From: Streptomyces sp. NBC_00523
GTDB lineage: Bacteria > Actinomycetota > Actinomycetes > Streptomycetales > Streptomycetaceae
Length of the DNA stretch: 64,000 nt
Assembly: GCF_036346615.1 (NCBI RefSeq)
Contig: NZ_CP107836.1
Location: forward strand, 6,882,001 to 6,946,000
Direction: 5' to 3'
The notes under the pieces were generated by a model that was not told the origin of the DNA, searched no databases, and worked only from the letters and a program-made list of their open reading frames with translations. Every line of letters starts with the position of its first letter. The first letter of the stretch is position 1. Below are positions 52,336-59,904 of this stretch, piece by piece. The position numbers and the translations under genes were made by a program.

Positions 52336-52888
52336 GGGGTTTCCCTTCGAGGAGGTGCCCGTCACGGCCGGGCGCAGGGCGCGGCCGGTGGCAAGCCAAT
52401 TACTTGTGGAGCGGAATTAATTGGGGCGGGAGGCGCCCACGGGCGGAGACGGTGCACTTCCCGGAGCGAGAACGCGCGGGGTGACCGGCTCGGGAGAGGG
52501 AGGGGTGGTGCGGTGGTACGCCGGTGAGGTCAGGCGGCGGTACAGCGGCCCGGACACACGGGCTGAGGGGCGGGGCGGCCGGCGCGGGCGGGCCGCGCAT
52601 CGGTGAGTGCCGTCGCGAACATGTCCCGGAGACTCGCAGCGCCCCGCCGGGTACGTCAAGCGCCCGCCGCCGCCCCGCGGGGCGTACGGGAGTGGTTCAA
52701 TCGGCGCCTGCACGGGGCCACCGGACATCCCCGACGGAGCCGAAAAACCCTTGCTGGCCTGCGAGTTCACCCGATCACCCGGGCAGTGCGCGGGCGCCGC
52801 CTCCGGGCCCGGTCACCGGCCCCGTGCGAATTCACGCCGCCGTAACGTTGCGAGCGCCCCACCGGCGCAGGACCGAAGGAAGGCCCTC
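52336..52888. other. Gene-free divergent region, TauD operon / ROK gene
   Basis: The 553 bp hold no convincing gene. Close to the TauD side there is an A+T island with the inverted repeat CCAATTA (52396-52402) / TAATTGG (52418-52424), unusual in this GC-rich DNA and suited to a ROK-type operator or promoter. On the ROK side the ribosome site GAAGGAAGG is seen just before 52889. Frames of 60-120 codons in the middle lack ribosome sites and conserved features. Confidence 0.45.
52396..52424. promoter_or_regulatory. A+T-rich inverted repeat CCAATTA/TAATTGG upstream of TauD operon
   Basis: A perfect 7-bp inverted repeat with 15-bp spacing lies 61-89 bp before the TauD start, in an A+T-rich island. 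It is a candidate operator for the ROK regulator or part of the promoter. Confidence 0.45.
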
Positions 52889-54094
52889 ATGACCGCCGCC
52901 CCCCGCCTCTTCCGCGCGACCGGTGACGGAAGGCGCGAGACCAACGCCGCCACCGTGCTGCGCACCGTCCTGGACCACGGACCCGTCGCCCGCCGGACGA
53001 TCGCCGACCGCTCCGGGCTGAGCCAGGCCGCCGTGTCGCGCCAGTGCACCGATCTCGTACGGCTGGGCCTGGTCCGGGAGTTGCCCGAGCTGAGCGCCGG
53101 AAACGGGGTGGGCCGGCCGCAGATCCCGGTCGACCTGCACACCGGTGAGAGCGGCGGGCCCCTGGTCGCCGGCGTGCACATCGGCGTGCCCGCGTCGACG
53201 TTCGGCCTGCTGGACCTGCGCGGCCGGCTGCTCGACCGGCGCACCTTCCCGCACGACGGCATCGCCGCCGGGGACCTGCCGCCGAGGATCGCGCGCGGGC
53301 TGCGCGCCTTCCTGGACGACGTCCGGCGCGACCGGCCGCTGCTGGGGGTGGGCGCGGCCCTCGGCGGTTGGGTCGAGCCGGGCTCGGGCACGGCCGTGCG
53401 GCACGCCTCGCTCGGCTGGGCCGGCCGCCCGCTCGCCGCCGAACTCGCCCGTGGGCTGGACGGCCCGGAGGTGCGCGTCGACAACCACGCCCGGGCCGTG
53501 GCCCAGTCCGAGATCCTGTTCGGCCGGCCCGAGGCGCGGCGCAGCCTGGTCCACCTGTTCATCGGCAACGTGGTCGACGCGGCGCTCGGCATCACCGGGG
53601 TGGTGCACCAGGGCCCCGGGTCCGGTGCCGGGGACGTGGCCCACCTCCCAGTGCCGGACTCCACGGTGGTCTGCCCCTGCGGGCGTTCGGGGTGCCTGGA
53701 GGCGACCGCCTCGAACACCGCGATGGCACGGACCGCCGTGCGGCGCGGCATCGTGCCCTGGCCCGACGCCTTTCTGGTGGTGGACGCGGCGGCGGCCGGT
53801 GACCGGCGCGCCGACCGGCTGCTGCGCGAGCGGGCCCGTGCGGTGGGCCGGGCGACGGCCCTGCTGCTCGACGTCCTCAACCCCGACCTCGTGGTCGTCA
53901 CCGAGCACGCCAGCCTGACCAACCCGGAGTACCTGGAGGAGATCAGGGGCGCCGCGGTCGACCACTCGCACGTCTGCCGGGACCCCGAACGCATCGTCAG
54001 TCCGCATGCCGGGACGGCCGTCCTCCCGGTCGCGGCCGGTGCCGTCGTCCTGAACCCGCTGTTCAGAAGCCCTCTGGCGGCGTCGGTGCGGTAG
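52889..54094 (+). CDS. ROK-family transcription regulator
   Basis: The 401-residue protein has an N-terminal winged helix (VLDHGPVARRTIADRSGLSQAAVSRQ) and a C-terminal ROK sugar-kinase-like domain with the zinc motif CPCGRSGCLEA. The ATP-binding residues are incomplete, which is normal for regulators of this group. The position between a TauD/sulfatase operon and an importer/arylsulfatase operon suggests that it controls organosulfur use. The ATG at 52889 has GAAGGAAGG upstream. Confidence 0.93.
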   Translation: MTAAPRLFRATGDGRRETNAATVLRTVLDHGPVARRTIADRSGLSQAAVSRQCTDLVRLGLVRELPELSAGNGVGRPQIPVDLHTGESGGPLVAGVHIGVPASTFGLLDLRGRLLDRRTFPHDGIAAGDLPPRIARGLRAFLDDVRRDRPLLGVGAALGGWVEPGSGTAVRHASLGWAGRPLAAELARGLDGPEVRVDNHARAVAQSEILFGRPEARRSLVHLFIGNVVDAALGITGVVHQGPGSGAGDVAHLPVPDSTVVCPCGRSGCLEATASNTAMARTAVRRGIVPWPDAFLVVDAAAAGDRRADRLLRERARAVGRATALLLDVLNPDLVVVTEHASLTNPEYLEEIRGAAVDHSHVCRDPERIVSPHAGTAVLPVAAGAVVLNPLFRSPLAASVR

Positions 54095-54146
54095 CCGGCC
54101 ACCGGAGGACGGAAAGCGCTTCGTACCAGGATGCGGACAAGGCAGG

Positions 54147-54176
54147 TTGACCGTCCGGCGAGGCCGCTGTCATATT
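54147..54176 (+). promoter_or_regulatory. Promoter of leader peptide and ABC operon
   Basis: A TTGACC (54147-54152) and CATATT (54171-54176) pair with an 18-bp spacer, a good housekeeping-sigma match. The start of transcription would fall about 7 bases later, at the GTG of the leader peptide (54183), so a leaderless transcript is expected. Confidence 0.6.
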
Positions 54177-54182
54177 GCTCCC

Positions 54183-54266
54183 GTGAACCCGGACAAGCGC
54201 CTCGTCTCCCGCAGGCACGTCGACCTCTGTCGACAGGCCAGCGCGGTCTGTGCCGTCCGCCGCTGA
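54183..54266 (+). CDS. Cysteine-containing leader peptide
   Basis: A 27-codon frame starting at a GTG, ending VCAVRR, with the motif RRHVDLCRQASAVC. The RRHVDL..R..S..C pattern is that of the small putative leader peptides found before sulfur-metabolism genes in Streptomyces. Its two cysteine codons lie late in the frame, where lack of charged tRNA-Cys would stall the ribosome. It precedes an importer/arylsulfatase operon by ~300 bp. Confidence 0.8.
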   Translation: MNPDKRLVSRRHVDLCRQASAVCAVRR

Positions 54267-54370
54267 CCCGGACCGCGGCGCGTGGCCGAATGGCCCCCGC
54301 CCCGCTGGCTTCCCACGGGTGACAACCACCCGCTGAGACCCGGGAATCGCCTCTCCCCTCCGGCTTCCCC

Positions 54371-54436
54371 GCTCCCGTGCGTCGCGGGAGCCCCGACGCC
54401 TACCCGCGCCGATTCCGTACGGCCGCCGCAGCGGCC
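54371..54436 (+). promoter_or_regulatory. Candidate attenuator hairpins
   Basis: Two strong stems lie between the leader peptide and the first gene of the operon. GCTCCCG/CGGGAGC (54371-54377, 54385-54391, 7-base loop) and GGCCGC/GCGGCC (54421-54426, 54431-54436). They may mediate attenuation, but the region is GC-rich and no T run follows. Confidence 0.35.
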
Positions 54437-54563
54437 CGGTCCGGTGCGCCTTTCGCGCAGCGCATCTCCCTCGCTCCATTCCTCCCGCAGCGGAACGAAT
54501 ACGCGGACGTGCACCGCCGCGCGCTCCCACCTTCCCTTTTCCCACCGTCACAGGCAGGCATCG

Positions 54564-56156
54564 ATGACCGAGCTGTACCCCCTCACGCCCTCCGGACCGT
54601 CCCGGCGCTCCACGCTGCGCGCCGCGGGCGGCGGCGCCCTGCTCCTCGGACTGGGCCTCGCGGGATGCCGCTCGGCCGTGTCGGAGACCTCGTCCGCCCC
54701 GCAGGGCGCGAGCGCCGCACCACGGCGCGGCGGTGTGCTGAACGTCGCCGTGAACGCCGACTTCACGCCCGCCCTGCTGTTCGCGCAGAGCAACCAGTCC
54801 CTTCAGCAACGCCTCATCTACAACACCCTCACCCGCTACGACGACCGCCTCCACCCGAAACCCGAACTCGCCACCTCCTGGACGTACGCCAAGGACGGGC
54901 GCAGCATCACGCTCCGGCTGCGCGACGACGTCACCTTCCACAACGGCCGCGAGTTCACCGCCGACGACGTCATCTTCGCGGTGAAGAATCTTCAGAACCC
55001 GGTGCGCGCCGCCCAGTTGCGCAGCACGGCCGCCACGGTCACCGGGTTCGAAAAACGCGGCGACCACGAGCTGGTGCTCAAGCTGGCGCACCCGGTCAAC
55101 AACCTCTTCGACCTGTTCGAGTTCATGATCATCACGGACTCGGAGAGCGTCGAGGACGCCGTCGCCGGGAGGAAGTTCATCGGGACGGGCCCCTTCAAGC
55201 TGAAGAAGTGGAGCCCCGGCTCCGGTCTGAGCCTCACCCGCAACGACACGTACTGGCAGCCCGGCCGCCCCTACCTCGACGGCGTCGAACTGCGGGTCAT
55301 AGCCCAGGCCGACGCGCTGATATCGTCCCTGCGCTCCGGCCAGTCCCAGCTCTCCTTCGACGTGCCCGGCAAGAGCGTCGGCGTCGTCAAGACCGACAAC
55401 GGGCTCACCATCAGCGACTACGACACCGGAGCCGGAGCCGTCTACCTGGGCGTCAACACCACCGTCGCCCCGCTGAACGACCGCACCGTCCGCCAGGCCC
55501 TCGCCTGGGCCGTCGACCGGGACCGGCTCGTCGCCCAGACCCTCGGCGGCTACGGCCTCGCCTCCGCCGCGCCCTGGCCCAAGTCCTCACCCGCCTACAG
55601 CGAGGCCAACCGCACCCACTACACCCACGACCCCGCCAAGGCCCGGGAACTCCTGAAGTCCGCGGGGCACACCAGGCTCGACCTGCCCATGCTGCACATC
55701 GCGCTGCCCGGCGAGACGGCCATCGCCGAGTCCATCCAGTACGACCTCAAGCAGGTCGGCGTCCACGTCACGCTCCAGCCCACCGACGGCGCCACCGCGC
55801 AGAAGAAGCTGATCTCGCAGGGCATGCCGGCCCTGTGGTCCCTGGGCCACGGATTCGCCCAGGTGCAGCCCTCCACCCTCGCCGTCAGTGCGTACCCCTT
55901 CAACGAGGCGAAGAACACCTCCAAGTACCGCTCGGCCGCCTACACCAAGGTCGTGCAGGAGGCGTGGACCGAGCCGGAGACCGACTCGGCCGCCGCCAAC
56001 GCGCTGCACCAGAAGATCTCCTCGATCCTGCTGGACGAGGCGTTCCTCATCGACCTCGTCGTACGCGGACAGCTCCAGGTCTCCGCCGCCCGGCTGCACG
56101 GCGTCACGCTCAACAAGTTCTCCTACCTCAACCTCGACAACGCCTACCTGGTGTGA
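54564..56156 (+). CDS. Substrate-binding lipoprotein of peptide/Opp-type ABC importer
   Basis: The 530-residue protein has a lipoprotein signal with an RRSTLRAAGGG start and lipobox LGLAGC (C35). The family 5 extracellular solute-binding pattern follows: RLIYNTLTRYDD, SITLRLRDDVTFHNGREFTADD, FIGTGPFKLKKW. It should bind a larger organic ligand rather than sulfate; the neighbours suggest sulfate esters. The ATG at 54564 was chosen from the signal peptide. Confidence 0.92.
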   Translation: MTELYPLTPSGPSRRSTLRAAGGGALLLGLGLAGCRSAVSETSSAPQGASAAPRRGGVLNVAVNADFTPALLFAQSNQSLQQRLIYNTLTRYDDRLHPKPELATSWTYAKDGRSITLRLRDDVTFHNGREFTADDVIFAVKNLQNPVRAAQLRSTAATVTGFEKRGDHELVLKLAHPVNNLFDLFEFMIITDSESVEDAVAGRKFIGTGPFKLKKWSPGSGLSLTRNDTYWQPGRPYLDGVELRVIAQADALISSLRSGQSQLSFDVPGKSVGVVKTDNGLTISDYDTGAGAVYLGVNTTVAPLNDRTVRQALAWAVDRDRLVAQTLGGYGLASAAPWPKSSPAYSEANRTHYTHDPAKARELLKSAGHTRLDLPMLHIALPGETAIAESIQYDLKQVGVHVTLQPTDGATAQKKLISQGMPALWSLGHGFAQVQPSTLAVSAYPFNEAKNTSKYRSAAYTKVVQEAWTEPETDSAAANALHQKISSILLDEAFLIDLVVRGQLQVSAARLHGVTLNKFSYLNLDNAYLV

Positions 56157-56157
56157 C

Positions 56158-57102
56158 ATGCGCAGCTACCTGATCCGGCGGCTGCCGTCCGCCCTCCTCG
56201 TCCTGGTCGCCGCCTCCTTCCTCATCTTCACCATCCTCAGGCTGGTCCCCGGCGACCCCGCCACCTCGCTCGCCGGACCCGACGCGGACGCGGCGACCGT
56301 CGCCGCGATCCGCGAACGGCTCGGCCTCGACGCACCCCTGCTCTCCCAGTACGCCCACTGGATCGGCTCGCTCCTGAAGGGCGACCTCGGACCCTCGTAC
56401 GCGATCGGCGGTCAGACCGCCGACCTCATCGGCGACGGACTCGGCGCCACCACCGAACTCACCCTCGCTGCACTGGTGTTCGTGGTCGTGCTCGGTACGG
56501 CCTTCGGCGTCATCGGGGCCACCTCGCGCAACCGGTGGCTGACCGCAGCCGTCCGCGTGATCACCACCGCCGCCCTCGCCGTACCGCCGTTCGTCAGCGG
56601 CGTGCTGCTCGTCCTGGTCTTCGCCGTGGCGCTCCCCGTACTGCCGCCCGGCGGCCGGGTCGCCTTCCTGATGGCCCCGGACCTCGCCGCCCAGTACCTC
56701 GTGCTGCCGGCGCTCTGCCTCGCCCTGCCCAGCGCCGCCGTGCTCGGCCGCTACCTCAAGGACGGCATCGAACGCGGCCTCGCCGAGGACTACATCCGCA
56801 CCGCGACCGCCGCCGGGATCGCCCCGCGCCGCCTGCTCTGGCGCCACACCCTGCCCAACGCCCTGCCGCCCGTCGTCACCCTGCTCGGCATGCAGGTCGG
56901 GAACCTGCTCGGCGGGGCCGTCCTGGTCGAGGCGATCTTCGCCTGGCCCGGCCTCGGACAACTCGCCGAGCAGGGCCTCCAGCGCCGCGACTACCCGGTC
57001 GTCCAGGACCTCCTGCTGCTCCTGGTCGGCGTCTTCGTCCTCGTCCAGCTGCTCACCGACCTCGTGTACGCCTGGCTCGACCCCCGGATCAGGTGGGAGT
57101 AA
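56158..57102 (+). CDS. ABC importer permease (DppB-like)
   Basis: The 314-residue protein has six membrane helices. The N-terminus MRSYLIRRLPSALLVLVAAS and LRLVPGDPATSL are typical of DppB/OppB permeases, and the EAA loop DYIRTATAAGIAPRRLLWRH contacts the ATPase. It lies 1 bp after the lipoprotein gene. Confidence 0.94.
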   Translation: MRSYLIRRLPSALLVLVAASFLIFTILRLVPGDPATSLAGPDADAATVAAIRERLGLDAPLLSQYAHWIGSLLKGDLGPSYAIGGQTADLIGDGLGATTELTLAALVFVVVLGTAFGVIGATSRNRWLTAAVRVITTAALAVPPFVSGVLLVLVFAVALPVLPPGGRVAFLMAPDLAAQYLVLPALCLALPSAAVLGRYLKDGIERGLAEDYIRTATAAGIAPRRLLWRHTLPNALPPVVTLLGMQVGNLLGGAVLVEAIFAWPGLGQLAEQGLQRRDYPVVQDLLLLLVGVFVLVQLLTDLVYAWLDPRIRWE

Positions 57103-57107
57103 CCCTG

Positions 57108-57995
57108 ATGACCCAGACGACCGACCTCCTCGCCGTCGCGCCGCCCCCGGCCGCCCGCAAGCCGCGCGCCACGGCCCGCCCCCGCCACCCGTACCGCACC
57201 GCCCTGTCCACCGCCCGCGCCCGCACCGGCCTCGTCCTCGTCGGCGTGGTCGTCCTCGCCGGGCTCCTCGCACCGCTGCTCGCCGGACACGGGCCCACCG
57301 ACCAGAGCGGCCAGAGCCTCGCGGGGCCCGGCACGCCCGGACACCTCCTGGGCACCGACGACCTCGGGCGCGACCTGCTCAGCCGGGTGCTGTACGGCAT
57401 CCGCACCGACCTCACCATCATCACGATCGCCGTGCCCGCCGGGGCCGTACTCGGCTGCCTGCTCGCCCTGGCCGCCGCCGCCCACCCGGTCGCCGACACC
57501 GTCGTCCAGCGCGTCTTCGACCTGCTCCTCGCGTTCCCCGGGCTGATCCTGGCGCTCGCCGTCACCGCGATCCTCGGCCCCGGACGCGTCCCCGTCGTGC
57601 TCGTCATCGCCCTCGCCGAGGTCCCGGTCTTCGGCCGGCTGCTGCGGAGCGGCGTCCTCGTACAGCGGGAACGGGAGTACGTCACCGCCGCCCGGGTCGG
57701 CGGCGGTTCGAGCAGCCGGGTGCTGGTCCGGCACATCCTGCCCAACGCGGCCGACCCGCTCGTGGTGCAGATCGCCGTCTCGCTGACCGTCGCCGTCTTC
57801 ATCGAGGGCGCGATGAGCTTCCTCGGCGTCGGCGTCCGGCCGCCCGAACCCACCCTCGGCGCGGTGCTCAGCCAGTCCATGCCCTATCTCGCCCAGTCCC
57901 CGCACTTCGCCGCGGGCCCCCTGATCACCGTAACCGCGCTCGTCCTCGGACTCTCGCTCATCGCCGAGGCGCTCAACCGGGAGATACGCCGATGA
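57108..57995 (+). CDS. ABC importer permease (DppC-like)
   Basis: The 295-residue protein has a short N-terminal tail, then helices and the DppC/OppC motif HLLGTDDLGRDLLSRVLYG. The EAA loop is EYVTAARVGGGSSSRVLVRH. It overlaps the ATPase gene by 4 bp (ATGA). Confidence 0.94.
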   Translation: MTQTTDLLAVAPPPAARKPRATARPRHPYRTALSTARARTGLVLVGVVVLAGLLAPLLAGHGPTDQSGQSLAGPGTPGHLLGTDDLGRDLLSRVLYGIRTDLTIITIAVPAGAVLGCLLALAAAAHPVADTVVQRVFDLLLAFPGLILALAVTAILGPGRVPVVLVIALAEVPVFGRLLRSGVLVQREREYVTAARVGGGSSSRVLVRHILPNAADPLVVQIAVSLTVAVFIEGAMSFLGVGVRPPEPTLGAVLSQSMPYLAQSPHFAAGPLITVTALVLGLSLIAEALNREIRR

Positions 57996-59848
57996 CCGCC
58001 CCCGAGCTGCTGGAAGTCCGCGACCTCGGCGTCGAGTTCACCGCCCCCGACGGTTCACCGCTGCGCGCCGTGCGCGGGGTCTCCTTCACCCTGCGCCGGG
58101 GCGAGACCCTGGCCGTCGTCGGAGAGTCCGGGTCCGGCAAGTCCACCACCGCGCTCGCCCTGAACCGCATGCTCCCCGGCACCGGCCGCATCACCACCGG
58201 GACGGTCCGGCTGGACGGCCGCGACCTGGCCGCCGCCGACGAGGCCGAGCTGCGCGCGGTGCGCGGCGCCCGCATCGGCATGGTCTTCCAGGACCCGATG
58301 ACCGCCCTCAACCCCGTCCTCACCGCCGGCCGCCACATCGAGGAGGCCCTGCGCGCCCACGGCAACCACCACAAGGCCGCCCGTCGCGCCCGTGCCGTCG
58401 AACTCCTCGACCGGGTCGGCATCCCCGACCCGCACCGCCGCGCCGACGACCACCCGCACCAGTTCTCCGGCGGCCAGCGCCAGCGCATCCTCATCGCCAT
58501 GGCCCTCGCCGGTGAACCCGACGTCCTCCTCGCCGACGAGCCGACCACCGCGCTCGACGCCACCGTCCAGGACCAGATCCTCACCCTGCTCGGCGACCTC
58601 AACCGCGAGACCGGTACCGCCCTCGTCCTCATCACCCACAACATGGGCGTCGTCGCCCGCGCCTGCGAACGGGTCCTTGTGATGTACGGCGGCACCGTGG
58701 TCGAGGACGGGCCCACCGCCGAAGTGCTCACCCGCCCCCGCCACCCGTACACCGCCGGGCTCCTGGCGGCCGTCCCGCGCCTCGCCACCCCGTCCGGGAC
58801 CCGGCTCACCGGCATCCCCGGCAGCCCGCCCGACCTCACGCTCCTCGGGGACGGCTGCGCCTTCGCCGAGCGCTGCACCCTGGCCGAGGACCGCTGCCGC
58901 ACCGCGACCCCGCCGCTCGCACGGGTGGCCGGTGACGTCCGGGTGGCCTGCCTCCCCGCCGCCGGACGCACCGAACCCCTGCCCGCCCCGGCCCCGCCCG
59001 TCCGCATCGACCGCCCCGCGCCCGGAGCGGTCGTGCTGGAGGCGGACGGGCTCACCAAGACGTACGGGGGACGTGGCGCCCGGCGACGCGGGGTGCCCGC
59101 GCTCGACGGGGTGTCGCTGACGCTCAGGGAGGGCGAGACGCTGGGCATCGTCGGCGAGTCCGGCTCCGGCAAGTCCACCCTGGCCCGGGTCCTCGCCCAC
59201 GCGCACACCGCCGACGACGGCACCCTGCGGCTGCGCGGCGAGGACGTCACCCGGCCCTCGCGCCGGGCGCTGCACGCGGTGCGCCGCCAGGTCCAGATGG
59301 TGTTCCAGGACCCCTACGCCTCGCTCAACCCGCGCATGACGGTGGGCGAGATCGTCGCCGAACCCCTCGTCGCGTTCGGCATCGGCGACCGGGAGGCGCG
59401 CCGGGAGCGGGTGGCGGAGCTCCTGGAGCTGGCGGGCCTGGACCCCGCCGTGGCCGGACGCCACCCGCGCTCCTTCTCCGGCGGCCAGCGCCAGCGCATC
59501 GGCATCGCCCGCGCGCTCGCCCCGGCGCCGACCGTCCTCATCTGCGACGAACCCGTCTCCGCGCTCGACGTCTCCGTCCAGGCCCAGATCACCGGCCTGC
59601 TCACCGACCTCCAGCGCGACCTGGGCCTCTCCCTCGTCTTCATCGCCCATGACCTCGCGGTCGTCCGGCAGATCAGCCACCGCATCGCCGTCATGCACCG
59701 GGGCCGGGTCGTGGAGACCGGCACCGCCGACGAGGTGTGCGAGCACCCCCGCGATCCGTACACCCGCGCCCTGCTCGCCGCCGCGCCCGAACCCGTACCC
59801 CCGGCGGCCCGGACCGGGCACGCCGAGAAGACGGGAGCCCTCGCATGA
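57992..59848 (+). CDS. Fused double ABC ATPase of the importer (DppD-DppF type)
   Basis: The 618-residue protein joins two oligopeptide-type ABC domains. Each has GESGSGKS, FSGGQRQRI and a D-E Walker B (LLADEPTTALD, LICDEPVSALD). The first ends with CAFAERC...C, the cysteine region of Dpp/Opp ATPases. Fusion of both ATPases supplies the complete engine for the permease pair. Confidence 0.95.
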   Translation: MTAPELLEVRDLGVEFTAPDGSPLRAVRGVSFTLRRGETLAVVGESGSGKSTTALALNRMLPGTGRITTGTVRLDGRDLAAADEAELRAVRGARIGMVFQDPMTALNPVLTAGRHIEEALRAHGNHHKAARRARAVELLDRVGIPDPHRRADDHPHQFSGGQRQRILIAMALAGEPDVLLADEPTTALDATVQDQILTLLGDLNRETGTALVLITHNMGVVARACERVLVMYGGTVVEDGPTAEVLTRPRHPYTAGLLAAVPRLATPSGTRLTGIPGSPPDLTLLGDGCAFAERCTLAEDRCRTATPPLARVAGDVRVACLPAAGRTEPLPAPAPPVRIDRPAPGAVVLEADGLTKTYGGRGARRRGVPALDGVSLTLREGETLGIVGESGSGKSTLARVLAHAHTADDGTLRLRGEDVTRPSRRALHAVRRQVQMVFQDPYASLNPRMTVGEIVAEPLVAFGIGDREARRERVAELLELAGLDPAVAGRHPRSFSGGQRQRIGIARALAPAPTVLICDEPVSALDVSVQAQITGLLTDLQRDLGLSLVFIAHDLAVVRQISHRIAVMHRGRVVETGTADEVCEHPRDPYTRALLAAAPEPVPPAARTGHAEKTGALA

Positions 59849-59904
59849 CCGACCGCACCCCCGAGCCGCCCACCCCGACCCGTGACGGAGCCACCCGCCG
59901 ATGA
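59845..59904 (+). CDS. Possible 19-residue linking ORF
   Basis: The frame MTDRTPEPPTPTRDGATRR overlaps the ATPase stop (ATGA) and the arylsulfatase ATG (TGA inside 59902-59904). It may only pass ribosomes to the next gene or be the remnant of a start shift. No family is known. Confidence 0.35.
   Translation: MTDRTPEPPTPTRDGATRR

Noticed and set aside
52603..52845. 80-codon frame between the TauD and ROK genes
   Set aside because: No ribosome site, very high arginine content and no recognisable motif; treated as chance frame.
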